The position numbers and the translations under genes are program-made. From Marchantia polymorpha subsp. ruderalis (lineage: Eukaryota; Streptophyta; Marchantiopsida; Marchantiales; Marchantiaceae), in contig AP031357.1 of NCBI GenBank assembly GCA_037833965.1, positions 17,070,001 to 17,134,000 of the forward strand: DNA of 64,000 bases. The letters are read 5' to 3'. How positions within the stretch are numbered: position 1 is the stretch's first letter; each line of letters starts with the position of its first letter. Of the stretch, positions 13,901 to 25,750 are shown piece after piece. Below the pieces are notes generated by a model. The model had not been told where the DNA came from. It ran no database searches and was given only the letters and a program-made list of their open reading frames with translations.

Positions 13901-14760
13901 ATTTTTGACTTCGAGCAGTTTTGAAGGATCGACACTGTTTTCATTGTGCGCTAGTACGTCCTCGTGCTTTCCTTCTTGTGCGCACACACATGTTCAATGT
14001 TAGATTCCCTCCGCACTGGAGCCGCTGAATGTCAATCGGTTGCACATAGGCACCTCGAATACAGTCTTACGTTACACCACGAAGTATGATCCTTCCCTCC
14101 ACTGTTCTCGCCTGTTCTCTGTGCACAAGGATTCGAGATTCTGTCTCCATCCTTGCATTCCGTTGCGGAGATGAGCACTACGGAACATCTTCCGACCATT
14201 CGTCCGTTTGAATAACCACTTCTGCTTCTACTCTGTGAAGAAGTCTTTTGTACGAACGGAGAAAGCAAGATCAGAGCTTTCCATCTTCGTTCACTGCCGC
14301 TAAAATCGTGCAGAGGAGAATGTCCAGCTTTTAATTGTCATCTTGTGAACTACCGGCGTCGCATTCGCTCGCCAAAAGGGATTTTCTATAACAAGATGTC
14401 AAATCCTCCATCCCCGTGGAAGATCGTGGCCGACAGAAGTACATTTGCCACTACTTCTTACGTTCTGACAGCGGCCTTTTCTTCTCTCCGTCCTTGCAGT
14501 TTTTGGACGTCGTAAGTTCAGACTTCAAGAAAAAGTGGCAGGTGAAGTGGAATCAGAGTTTATTCTTCCAGGCCTCGACGTTTGACGAGGGTCAGCGGAG
14601 TCGAGCGGCGGGTCTGGTGACGTCAAGCTTTCTGAATTGGCTGCTCGAGCAAGAGTTCGCTGCCCTCTTTACCTCTTCTCTCTGCGAGGTCCAAATCAGG
14701 ATCGTCGTAAATAGTATAGCCAAGAGTAAGGAAAACAGCAGTCAATAAATGGATTAATCC
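10996..14760. other. GC-richer island with possible but unrecognised exons
   Basis: Base composition rises to gene-like levels across about 3.8 kb between sharp AT-rich borders, resembling the segments that carry the three recognised genes. Protein-like open frames occur on the minus strand at 13615-13944 (contains GPDDESLWGNVRKRLREANR) and 12633-12839 (contains EACRKYSPERGHFAAVH). On the plus strand, frames lie at 12103-12525 and 14416-14748. I do not recognise any of these and could not link them by convincing splice sites. The island may hold an unrecognised plant gene, a non-coding gene or a decayed one. A TATA-like GTTATAAAAG lies near 12983. Confidence 0.35.
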
Positions 14761-15036
14761 AAAGAAGTGAGATGTGGATAAAAACAACGCAATGTGAATT
14801 TCCCAAGAAAATACAGTATCTAGGTAGCACTGACTACAAATATTACAAGAGACTTCATATGAACAAATTGAAAATTTGTATCGTAATATAGATCAGATAA
14901 GTGCAATTATAGTAGCTCAATTGTATATTAAATCTTAAACAATGAACAGAGTATTTTTTCAAGTGACATGCGAGTTATCCCTTGTTTAGGTTTATTATCC
15001 TCACCCTAGGCTACTACGCACTGCTTCTCTCTAACA

Positions 15037-15131
15037 CTATATCACACATGTCTATCAAACATATAAATAGCTGTGAGACTATATCACACTATATATTAAA
15101 CATAGAGATAGCTGTGAAGTCTATATCACAC
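15037..15131 (+). repeat. 42-bp tandem repeat, about 2.2 copies
   Basis: The phrase CTATATCACAC recurs at 15037, 15079 and 15121, a period of exactly 42 bases. Between copies the words AAACATA and TAGCTGTGA are also repeated. Copies differ at several positions, so the duplication is not very recent. No function is evident. Confidence 0.8.
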
Positions 15132-18100
15132 AACTCTGACCAATCCAGAGCTCTGATCTTAGAGAGTATAATTAGAACCAATGCAAATACAACTAGCACC
15201 TACCTTTTTTAATATGTGTATAAGTTTATATTTTTATAATTGTAAATGTATAGAAATTAAGATAATTTTTTGATGGAATCACATTATAACATAAATTGTT
15301 TAATGGTATCCATCATGTTTAATTTATCCCATGGAACATTTTAGAATTCAGAGAGTTATCCATGTTGTAGTATCAATTGACTATGCGTTGTTATAGTATC
15401 CATTGATTGTGTTGCGCACACAACAAAGAAATCGGCTCGGTGCCATGAAAAAATCTAGTAGTTCAAGGAAGTGTACGATCTCATCATATATGTACATGAA
15501 CAACTTTTAGAACAAAGTTGTTGGGATAAAACAAAACTTGATGGCTCCATTGAGTAATTTGTGTTATATATAGAATATATATAACACAATGATGAGATAA
15601 TATATTCTATATAAATTGCTACCTATGTTAGAGTTAAAAATTTATGAACAATACAAATATGGATCATACATGAATATGAGTGATACAATCTTTGAACTAT
15701 GAAAATTTTACTTTCAAAATTAATAAATTTACGTAATTCACTTAACCTCAAAATTCACTTAAACTTCAAATAACTACATATATCAAATTTCATAAGATTT
15801 TTTATTATTTTATATATAATATAAAATATATTTTATTCTATATATAATGAATAAAATTTCTATATAAAATATTGAATTAATAAGCTAAAAATCTTAATGA
15901 TAATGTTTTTTTGTATACAAAAAAATGAAATAAATTTAGTTCAAATCTTTGCAATTTTATGAAATCATGTATTGAATTATTTAAAATTTTAGAGTTTTAT
16001 TTTTATGTAAAAAAATATTTATACAACCTACAAATGAACAAAAAGGGTAAAAAATGAACTAAAAATGTAACAAGTAAAGTCACAATTACAAACAAAGTTA
16101 TGATGATATACCTAGCAATTATGAAAATGATTTGATAATACTTTTACATCTTTGTCATGAGTAAATTGTTTTATCATATTCCAACATTAATTTTTTTTGC
16201 AATGATTCTTGATACTTTAAAACTCTCAGTCTAATCTAAATTTTATCGTTAATCAATGATTGCATTTTCATTTTATTCAAATCTATCAATTTTTTAAAAA
16301 AAAATTCACAAAAGATCATGAAAAAACTCCACATTCTTCCAAAAACAATTATATAATACTCATTATGGTATTATCATAATTTCTTATTTGACAAAAAAAA
16401 TTCAATTTTCAAATCTGTTAAAAAATTAATTTGAGCATCATAACATTTCTCTTGTTGATGGTTTCACTAGATCTTCATGAACTACCGTACATTGAGGTTT
16501 GATGATATTTTCATGCTCTTCATCTTCTTCAACCTAAGCAATTTGCACCTTTAGCCTAAAATATCATATTGTGACTCATCATAAAAATCATCATAATCAA
16601 TCTCGATTCAACAAATTTAGTAGAAATTATTTTATTTGAGAATTCCGCTTTAACCTTTGTCTTTTTTGGTAAATGATTTAAAAAAATCATTTAACAAAAA
16701 AAAAACTTAAATAATCTTTGAACAAAACATTTCTACTAACAATCAATGTAAAGATGAATGCAATTCATATCACTTTTATATATTTTTTGGTTTTAAATAT
16801 GATCAAAAATCTAATTTACTTGGATATGAAAATATATTTATTATATTTAGGATTTATTGATTGAATTTGTTGTGCTTGTCATACTAGTTCCAATGGAATG
16901 ATGTAATTGATTGCACTAAGAGAAAAAAAATCAAATAAAATTTCAAGTTCACAATTTTTGTTCCAATTTCATGTGATAAATTTCATTGACTTACTATACT
17001 CATAATAATAATAATAATATCATATGCTATGATATTATTTGATTAAGCCAATTAGCAATTTTGATTTCCTATAAAATAAATATGAAAGTGAAATCACAAG
17101 TAATATTTTCATGAAAAAACATTTCAAATTTTTTTAATTATATTTTGACATTTTAATTCAAAATTTCTAAGTCAATATTCAAATCATAAAAAAAATTGGA
17201 AGTTCATGATATTCAAACAAAGAGATCATTTATACATTATAATCACTGTAAAGAGGAGAATATTGTAAAATGATTCACATTATAAATCATAAGTGATTTC
17301 TATTTCAAAAGTTTTTTTTCTAATTGAATTTTTTTGGAATTAAAAATTTAAATATGAATAAAAAATCTATATAAAACCATGTAAGCACATTACAAGTATG
17401 CAAAATTATCAACAAAGATGTTTAAACTTTCTATTATGGTTTTAAATAATTTAAAAAAAATTATTCATTATTTTTTTTTTCTAATTCATTTTGATCACGA
17501 TAGAATTTTAACACAAATAAATTTTTTTATAACATACAGGCATAATTTTTTTTGAAGTTACTTAAGTGAAATGAAAAGAGGTATGCAATCATTAATAAAT
17601 AACAAGTTTTGAAATATGATGAAATTTTTTAGAAAATTAACATTTGATCTATAAATGAACATTCAAACTCATTGATATTTTGAATATTTTGGACATTTAT
17701 GATAAGATTATCAAAGACATAAATGTGATATTGGAATTTTGTGCTAAAATATCATATTTTAGGTATCATCAACTTCAAGTAAACTTGACAAAATTTGTTG
17801 CTCAAAATATTCAAACATAGTACTCAATCAAGATTCAAAGGTTGTAAATGTGGTATATAATAGTCAACATGCTCGAAATGTATTTTCAATAATTATTATT
17901 GTAGATCAACGGATTAGAGCTGAATGTTTGCATAGATCCATAATCTTTAGCTTGCATTTGACTTTCCACTTCTAATCATCGTGTCTATTACATTTCACTA
18001 GATCATATGATACTTCTTCAAACCTGATGAACAATATTGAATTTAACACTTGAAGTTGTTACTTAAGATTTGTGTAAGATTTTTCATTTGGCTTTTACTT

Positions 18101-19949
18101 TTAATTTATAGAATCAATGCTGCAATTTTGTAAGTCAATCAATCTATCAATTTTATCAACTTGATTCATTTTATTTTTTACTTTCATTTTTTTTTCAATC
18201 ATAACATTTTTCTCATATAGGCTAGCAAGTTACTTAATACATTAAAAAATGCTTCTAGAAAAAAATCAAATATGTATTTTTCAATTTTTGATTTTTCAAC
18301 AATTTGCAAAACATCTCTTACTTCTCAAAAATGATGCTTAGATTAACAATTTTTCTAAATTATCAAAAGAAAGATAATTTTTGCAATGAGCAAATCTACT
18401 TTGTTTGACGAGGTGAAAAATTTGTTACGTTTGTGATTTTTTTGGAATTTTCCAAAAAAGTTAACAAATCCATCACAATTTCTTTAGATCAAAACATACA
18501 GATCAAAACGTTGATGACAACATGATTTTTTTGATTAATAAGTTCAAAAGATATGCAACTTTCATTTGAAAATTTTCGAATGACATGCTTCTCATATTGA
18601 TTCAAAATTTGAGTAACATAAATTTTTTTTGATTCGTTTGTAGTGTTTTTCAAGTCTGTAATGAACAAATGTGACACTAACATCTTGCAAGCTTTTGAGT
18701 TTGCAACTTTTTTACAAGATCAAAAACTTTGACATACACAATCTTCTAGCCAGTATAATTGATATTCATTTATATCATCAAAATTAGTGTCATATTGAAG
18801 CTCTCATTATGCATTAATGTACATATGATTTTTTTGTTGAAATTTTATTTCCTTTCAAAAGACATTGAGATAATCTTGAAATTTCTCGCCACATCTATCA
18901 AATTCAATTCATGCATTCTCGTTAATAAAAAAATTTGTGAGAGTTTCTTCTTCTTGAAGATATCAAGATAATATTGAATTTTTTTCCACAATTATCAATA
19001 TGATGCTAATTTTTGCCATTTCATCAAATCTATTCTGTTGAATGAAATTATCAAATTAAAACTAAATGTCAACAATTGAATTCACGAAAAGCCCACAACA
19101 ATTCTATCAATAGTGCAAATTTGCATATACAAATAGATCAAAGTTACTATTTGAAAAAATCTTCAGAATTGTTTTTAATTCAAGTTCAATCACAACATTG
19201 CATTTCAAAATCAAAATATCATATCATACAAATTCATATCAACGTACAACTTTGAGTTTCAAAAATCATCGAAAAATCTTTACAACTCTGCTTGAAACTT
19301 TGATATTGACTTAAAGTTTATAAGATTAGACTTAGCTTCTTATTCTTATTATTCTCACTTCAAACTACTGTCCTTGACTTCAAAAAGCTTGCAATGTTTT
19401 AAACTTCAAAACTCATACGATCAGATTTAGCTTCTTGTACTTATCATTTTGACTTCAAACTCCCTCAAAATGCTTGCAAATCCGAAAATCATCAAATAAT
19501 CTGTATGAGTTTATTAACTATCTAAACTTTGTCATTGCATAGTAATAAAATAAACATGATTTTAAATTTTGTTTTAATTTTGCAAAATTTTAACATGTGG
19601 ATTTGCACATTATCTTTTAATATCAATTTTTATGAACAAATCGATAAAAAAAAATGCTTGATCGGACATTACACACAAAAACACTAAAGATACATAGTTT
19701 ATCACTGTGTATTACATTCACAAATGTATTCAATTAGAAAATACTTAAGTGTCATCAAGATCTTTTGTGAGGTTTTTTATGATGGGAGTTTACATTTAAC
19801 CCAAATTGAAATTAAAGTAATCCATATTAGTAATGAAAATCTAAGTTTATTCATAATTTTAGAACATAAGTTCATAATATTCTTAAAATAACATTAAATT
19901 ATGATCTTTGTCTTGATGCAAGATTATACAATGTCAAATAATTGATGAA
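15132..19949. other. Very AT-rich, degenerate repetitive DNA without a gene
   Basis: Long A and T runs dominate and no frame is open for more than about 70 codons. A short inverted repeat lies at 15559-15589 (13-bp arms, 5-base loop). The left flank of the next element contains a degenerate direct repeat near 19310-19500, in which TTAGCTTCTT, TTCAAACT and AAGCTTGCAA / AATGCTTGCAA recur about 115 bases apart. The texture is that of deeply decayed transposon DNA, but I cannot name an element. Confidence 0.45.
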
Positions 19950-20383
19950 GGGAGCCGTTAGTCACCACTCACCTCCAATTTTAAAGAACCCTTGCGCACT
20001 TTTCTCGTGCTCCGATTGGGTGTAGGGTCCCCGCTTGCTGCACTTGGCTGGGGTCTGGCAGCCAATGCTGACTTCACACCGCAACGGAGACAAGGAGCCG
20101 TGTCTCGTGTCCCTGACCCGGAGATCGGAGTTCGAATCGTAGAGGAGATAGAGTGCCGGCCCTTGGCTCGAAAGCGACCATTTGCCTGTCTCAAAGTGAG
20201 AGTGAGAGTTCGAGTAGCATTGTTCTGCAAAGAAAAGCCGAGCAAGGCCAACGGAAGCATCAATGGCATCGTCCGCGCGTGTCCGCGCGACCCAAAGCGC
20301 TTTGGGGCGCTATCATGCTTCATGTTATTTAAATTGGAGTTGAGTGGTGAATAGCGAAAAGTGAGTGATGACTAGCGGCTTCC
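19950..20383. mobile_element. Short GC-rich element with terminal inverted repeats
   Basis: This is a 434-bp GC-rich block inside AT-rich DNA. The left end reads GGGAGCCGTTAGTCACCACT and the right end, read on the other strand, GGAAGCCGCTAGTCATCACT. Further in, TCACCACTCA followed by CTCCAATTT occurs at both ends, and the right arm carries an extra copy of the TCAYCACTCA motif. The flanks TTGATGAA (942-949 past 19000) and TTGATTAA (20384-20391) could be an 8-bp target duplication with one mismatch, although the inverted similarity also extends outward, so the exact ends are uncertain. The interior is open on both strands for about 120 codons but codes for nothing I recognise. It is most likely a non-autonomous DNA transposon. 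The superfamily is not decided by what I can see. Confidence 0.7.
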
Positions 20384-21084
20384 TTGATTAATTATGTATA
20401 TGTTAAATATGAACAAGATCAAGTTGAAACAAAATCTATTATTTGGTATATATATACCTAAAGATAAATACATGAATTGAAATCTATATTTCAAAAGAGT
20501 ATAATTTAGGATCTATTTTAATTCAAAACTACTTAAAAGAAATATACACTAGCAATAAAATGAGTAAGGAGTAAATTTAGTTGAATAGTATTTGCAATTA
20601 AATAAGATTAATGCAATACATTACAAATTTTTAAACAATTTGCATGTAAATGTAAACGTAAAATATATCGTAATAGATATTATTATATAAACATAAAATT
20701 TGTTTCATAATATGATTGAACTATTTAAAATTGATACTAATTTCTATTTTTGTTTAGAAATAATTCATTTAGGAATTTTTAAAAAAATTATGGCACATTT
20801 TAGGTTATGCGTATGACTACAAGTAGAATTTATCAGTAACTATATTATTTTCCGATATATTTTACTTTATTTCTTCTAAGCTATAGTTTAATTCTAATCA
20901 ATATGATAGATTCAGTACAAATATTTTTTCTAAAACTTTTCATGGTTATCATAAAGTTGATATAATTTATAATATCCAAGATATGGATTAGGAGGAAAAA
21001 AGGGAGTTAATTCAGATTTTTTTAACTCTAGCTAGTTTAATTATGATTAGTTAGACTATTTAGCATGTCATGATATACAAAAGC
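20384..21084. other. AT-rich intergenic DNA, no gene seen
   Basis: This AT-rich stretch separates two DNA transposons. It has no open frame of note and no recognisable repeat. Confidence 0.6.
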
Positions 21085-21086
21085 TA

Positions 21087-23169
21087 CACCAAGTAGAATA
21101 ATTACTCTAGATTGGCAAATAGTCTGGATTCTTAAATAGTTTGGTCTAGACTAATACATGTTTCTATCTGTAATATAAATCTGCATGAGTGACGGATAGC
21201 ACATACCTATTGTAGTTCAAACTACGCACCAAGCGTATTTCGCACTTAAGACTGATATGCGATAGGTCAACGCTGCAACTGCCTTGGCGGTTTTTTGCGC
21301 TTTCCACAATTTGATGTTGCGTTTTTTGTCCTCTCCTATTATAGCTGATTTCGCTCGCTCTCAAGCTTCTCGGGAGGAGATCGTTAATCAGGAAGAAGGA
21401 ACAGTTTACAAGGAAGAAGTCGCTGATCAAGAAGAGTATGTGGAAGAAGCTTATCAAGAGGAATTCTCTTAGGCAGACACACATCCAAAAAGAAAGCTAC
21501 AAATGATTTCTATTGGGAGTCGCCGTGTGGTAGTACGTTGGATGATGCAAGAATGTGATTCCAACGGCAAGAAGCCAAAGGAGCAGCAAACTTTTGGCAT
21601 CTTTCCCGTGGATCCTACAAGTCAAATATCCAAAAAGCGTCGTCATGGTGAAAACTCAAAAACTAGTCCTCAAAGGCCGGTGAGCATCCCGAGTCTTTGA
21701 AGAGGAATCAACAGTTCAAGGCTACGAGAATGAATTTCAAAGTGGTGGCAAGTCGTGGCCGTAAGACAAAAGATTGGTTGACTCACATGTATGTAGAACT
21801 CAATGAGGAGTTCCACCAACTGCAAAAAACGAGGCTAAAGTTCTCAACAGCCTTGCTTGGCACTCTGGCTAGAGACATTTTCAAATCAGATGGAGAATTC
21901 AATGCGGATTTTAGAGATGTAGACGACAAACTGATTCTTGACAAAATTACGACAAGATGGGTTCAAACATTCACGGCGAGACACAACATGTTTGTGCGCG
22001 CTCAGATTGGAAAGCTGTTATGTAGTCCAGAGAAAAAACTTCATGTTGAAAGTACCATCGCGTACCACTTGAGCGAACTATTTAGAGCATTTTTATCTGG
22101 CGAGTTGGATGAAAACCTAATAAAAAATATGGGTGTCACTCATTGCTTGATGAATGTTGATAATGGTCAAATCCTGGAAATAGGGGAGACAACGATGTCA
22201 AATACGCTGATGTTGTTTACAGAGGAGAGTGTATGATCATGATGGTCCGCATTACAAGGGGGTATCCTCACATATAGAGGCACCGATGATCATCTTCACG
22301 AACAAGAATAGATCCTATCTGATTTAGGATTTATTAGATGATGTGCCAGGTGCAAGCTATCGCACAGGGCCGAAAGGGTGGAATAATATGCAGGTAATTC
22401 CGCAATGGTTCTATGAACCACGTGCTTTTCAACCTGATCGTTACGGGAGACAAAAGTTATTATTCCTAGACAATTGTGGAGTTCACAATGAATCAGATTC
22501 GATGACTAGAACCAATACAACTTTTCGGTTCTTCCCTCCATGTGCTACTAACAAGGTTCAGCCGACAAATGCTTTTGTTATTTCCAAGATCAAGGATGCT
22601 TGGACAAAACGATGGGAGAGCAAGAAGATGAAGATGATCCGAGAACAAGAGTGGTCAAATGGAGTTCGCCGCGATGGCGGATGGTCGGACAATCTGCTGA
22701 ACCCGGGAAAAAGATTCTTTTTGCAGTTGGCAGCGGATTCTGTTAGGGATGTAAACATGCAACACGATGCTAACGGCCTCACCTATGCTCAAAAAGCCAT
22801 GATTCATTGTGGGTTGGCACTTGATGTGAGAGGAGAATGGCATATCAAAAAATTAACGCCGGAGTTGCAGGCGATCATAATGAAACATCGCAACCACTTT
22901 GATGGAAAAATTGTTCCCGATTTGCAAATGAGCGGACCTTGATGGAATACACATGATAAAAAATAAACTTCACTCTTGGCGTTTCTTAAACTTATTTTTC
23001 TGATGCATACTATTTTAGAATATTCCTAAATAGTCTGATCCAGATTGGTTTTTGAAACACACAAATAGTCAGGATTCCTAAATAGTCTGGTCCAGACTAA
23101 TCTATGGTTGGCATCACAAAAACTCATGTTCAAAATGAGTCTGATCTAGACCAAATACTGTACTCGGTG
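21087..23169 (+). mobile_element. Pogo-like (Tc1/mariner superfamily) DNA transposon, dead
   Basis: A 2.08-kb element is bounded by TA dinucleotides (21085-21086 and 23170-23171), the target duplication of this superfamily. The terminal inverted repeats begin CACCAAGTA on the left and CACCGAGTA on the right and match at about 22 of 28 positions. Inside the ends lies a 39-bp subterminal repeat in direct orientation, at 21117-21155 and 23063-23101, with four differences. A third partial copy lies at 23021-23048. Each contains a near-palindrome of the form AGTCTGGWCCAGACT. The single gene in between is a broken DDE transposase. Ends and coding part together make this an almost full-length fossil of a plain DNA transposon. 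Confidence 0.87.
21503..22942 (+). pseudogene. Broken pogo-like DDE transposase
   Basis: Three frames together cover one transposase. The first part (21503-21700) starts at an ATG with MISIGSRRVVVR. The second (from about 21697 to 22236) runs through the DNA-binding side to MNVDNGQILEIG, where the first catalytic Asp is expected. The third (22343-22942) carries YRTGPKGW, then LLFLDNCGVHN with the second Asp, then KVQPTNAFVISKIKDAW, and ends after GLALDVRGEWH. Between the second and third parts, about 22205-22345 can be read as further family sequence (IEAPMIIFTNKN) only by changing frame, and an in-frame stop interrupts it. In relatives the position after QP is followed by the third Asp; here it is Asn, so a catalytic residue appears lost as well. 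The protein cannot be active. It resembles the CENP-B/pogo type of DDE_1 transposase. Confidence 0.85.
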
Positions 23170-23171
23170 TA

Positions 23172-24239
23172 GTGGTAGCTCCATTAGACACAAATTAAAG
23201 AATTGGATACATGATATATTGTGTTTAGTGGCAACCATATGAATAGCACCTTGGAAATACATGTTGCTATGAATGTTGATCTTGACCTTAAAATAAATCT
23301 GAACAAAAAATGTATGTCTCGTGTGAGTAGATAGTGTAGTAAGGAGTGAATATACTTAGCATCTACATGATAATGTAGTCTTAAAAAATGTGTGAAACTA
23401 TAATATAATTGAAATGCTAATGTCACTCACAATTTTATTGTTACATGTTGAATGAATATGTGAAGTATACACTTGTACTTTGTAATGCTTGAGGTGATAT
23501 ATGTATATACATTTGTTTATGATCATAGATGTATATCAAATAAAATTTGATAATTTTTGTGCATTTTTGGATCTTAAAAAATTAACCTTGTATGATCTAG
23601 ACGAGACAATGCCCATGATGTATCACACCTCCGTTATAAGATTAGACATGGTGAGTAATGAAAATAGTAACTAACAGAAAGGTACCCATAAATCTGCATT
23701 GTGCTTAATTTTTGTGTATCACTTTCCACTGCAAGAACATAATACTAAATTATAGATAAGATGAATACTATCATCTATTTAATCCAGTAGCACTTATGAA
23801 ATATTTTCCATACTTTGGTATTTTCTACCCATATATCGATAAAATTCACATGAAAGTGAAGAAATGTGGAAGAAAATCAGATCCATGTACATAATTTGAG
23901 AAAAATCAGATACAATCTCAAATTTTGTAAATTGGATAACTAAACTTTATTAAATCTCAACATTGTTTAAATGAAATAGTGTGATTCCAAATTTTTTTAT
24001 ATCTATTCACACACTGTGAAATTTTGGGAAACATAAACTTAGGATCTCTGAGAATTTTCTATGGGATTCCTATCGAACTCTATACACCGTATAACTCCCT
24101 TTTATAAGGAAGCATTTGAATCACTTGTTAGATTTGAAACTAAGTTCATATTTTAGTAAAGCATTGTATATTTACTATGCAATTGGAGAACATTCTTTCA
24201 TCATTAAAGTCGCAGAGAGGCGAGAGTGAAAAATATGGT
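23172..24239. other. AT-rich intergenic DNA, no gene seen
   Basis: Only short frames occur here, and I saw no conserved sequence or complete repeat. Confidence 0.6.
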
Positions 24240-25250
24240 TTGTTACTCGACAAGATGAGCAGTGCTCGGGCCTGGACGTCTAATTCATGCAAAATCGCAA
24301 CGAGAATCTTTGAAGGCTCGTGTCGACGGCAGTGCGTGTCCGACGCCAAACACTAGCGATGCGGACCGTGCGTATATTGTCAGAAGATACTGCCAATTAA
24401 CGGCGAGCTTTCCCGTGCGACGTTTGCCGGCAGGCAGACTGGAGGAGGCTGGAGTCTAAAGCTGTGACCACCTTAATAACACGAGGCAAAGGCAGAGGCT
24501 GGGCCACGGCCTCGGCCTTGTCGCCCTTGGCAGGGACGGACCACAAGGCCGCGGTCCAGAAAGCAGGACATATATTCAGACAGCGAACCTTCAATGATGA
24601 GCAGAATTTCAGATACGGAGTAGACTTGTTGAGGGCGTTGCTGCGTGGTCCATGAATACGGAACTGAATAATTCCGGAAACTTCCGAGACTGCCTGCACC
24701 TCTGGAGTCCGGACCCCGACACCATTTGGCTACATAGGTAGAGTGAGATCAACAACTAGTCTTCAATTCAGAATGTCGTTTCGCGTTGCAGCTTTCTCCT
24801 TTTAATTTTGTCGATTCTTCCCTTCCAGCAACCGAAGTGCCTCTGGTGTACCTAATCTCGACTCACTTTTCGCCTAATAAGAGCATGTGGGGAACGAAAC
24901 CAAATTTTTTCTGGAGTGTGACAGGGTTGCGGTCACATCGACGGTCATAGGCTCGTTGTCTTCAGAAAGCTTGCTGATGTTCTGCTCGAGTCGGATGACG
25001 GAGTTCAAGAAAGGTCATCAGAGGTCATCGACATATCATGCTTTCCGCATGCCTCTGCTCCGGTTCTCTAGAAACTAGAAACCTAAAGCTAGAAACCCTA
25101 TGGGGAATGAAAGTCTTGCATAGGATGCTCTCTTTTCTTCGTGACTGCTATTTGGCTGTATGCTTCAGTCTGATGTCGCGCGTGGACTTCAGGGTTGTTG
25201 ATTCGTCCTTAGTAAGACGTATGTTAACGTGATTTAGTGGTAGCTCTTGT
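24240..25250. other. Small GC-rich island, unrecognised
   Basis: About 1 kb of clearly GC-richer DNA lies in AT-rich surroundings. The longest frame is 100 codons on the minus strand (24397-24699), including AKGDKAEAVAQPLPLPRVI; a 65-codon frame lies opposite at 24262-24459. I recognise neither. Around 25065-25100 the short word CTAGAAAC recurs three times. It could be a gene remnant, a captured gene fragment or a promoter. No function is assigned. Confidence 0.35.
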
Positions 25251-25657
25251 TTGCAGTTGATGTGAAAAACGTGAAAATCATGTGAATCGAAAGGGATATA
25301 AATATTGGATTACGTTTCTGGAGATTCTCTTTTACCATCACTTCTTAAAGGAAATGTTACTCATTGCATGTTCTGCAATGTGTGAAATTCGGGAAAGTCG
25401 TAAATTGCTATCAGGATAATACATTTCTAAGTTGAATTCTAAGTATGTAAGTTAGACTCACCAATTCTTGGTGCGGGATGAGTGGAAAGTGCTACCTACT
25501 TTGTGATTGCATATCGTACATCTGACATTTGAAACACTGATAATTTATACTCCTTAATGCGACATTTTTGAATTCAATTGTAAGTTTGTAAACTAGTATC
25601 ATCTACGCTTGGTGCGGGTTCACTAGATAAGTGTTGGCTATTATATAATTACATATA

Positions 25658-25750
25658 AGACATGTCACATGTGTTATATGTGACATGTGTTATATTCGGG
25701 ATCCTCTGGCTAATGTCACATGTGACATTAGCCAGAAGATTCCAAATATA
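25658..25750. repeat. Two adjacent palindromes, the larger about 60 bp
   Basis: At 25691-25750 the sequence is a zero-loop palindrome centred between 25720 and 25721. The central 32 bases are perfect, each arm being TCTGGCTAATGTCACA or its complement, and the outer 14 on each side contain only three mismatches. Just upstream, 25660-25670 (ACATGTCACAT) pairs with 25678-25688 across a 7-base loop. Both share the core TGTCACATGTGACA or parts of it. The DNA could extrude as a cruciform, or could be a dense site for dimeric regulators, since CACATGTG is an E-box. It lies upstream of the LTR-retrotransposon fossils and may belong to an old LTR. Confidence 0.85.

Noticed and set aside
20040-20140. 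tRNA-like box A and box B (TTGGCTGGGGTC; GAGTTCGAATC) suggesting a SINE
   Set aside because: Spacing is larger than usual for a tRNA promoter, no poly(A) or simple tail follows, and the block is explained by terminal inverted repeats.
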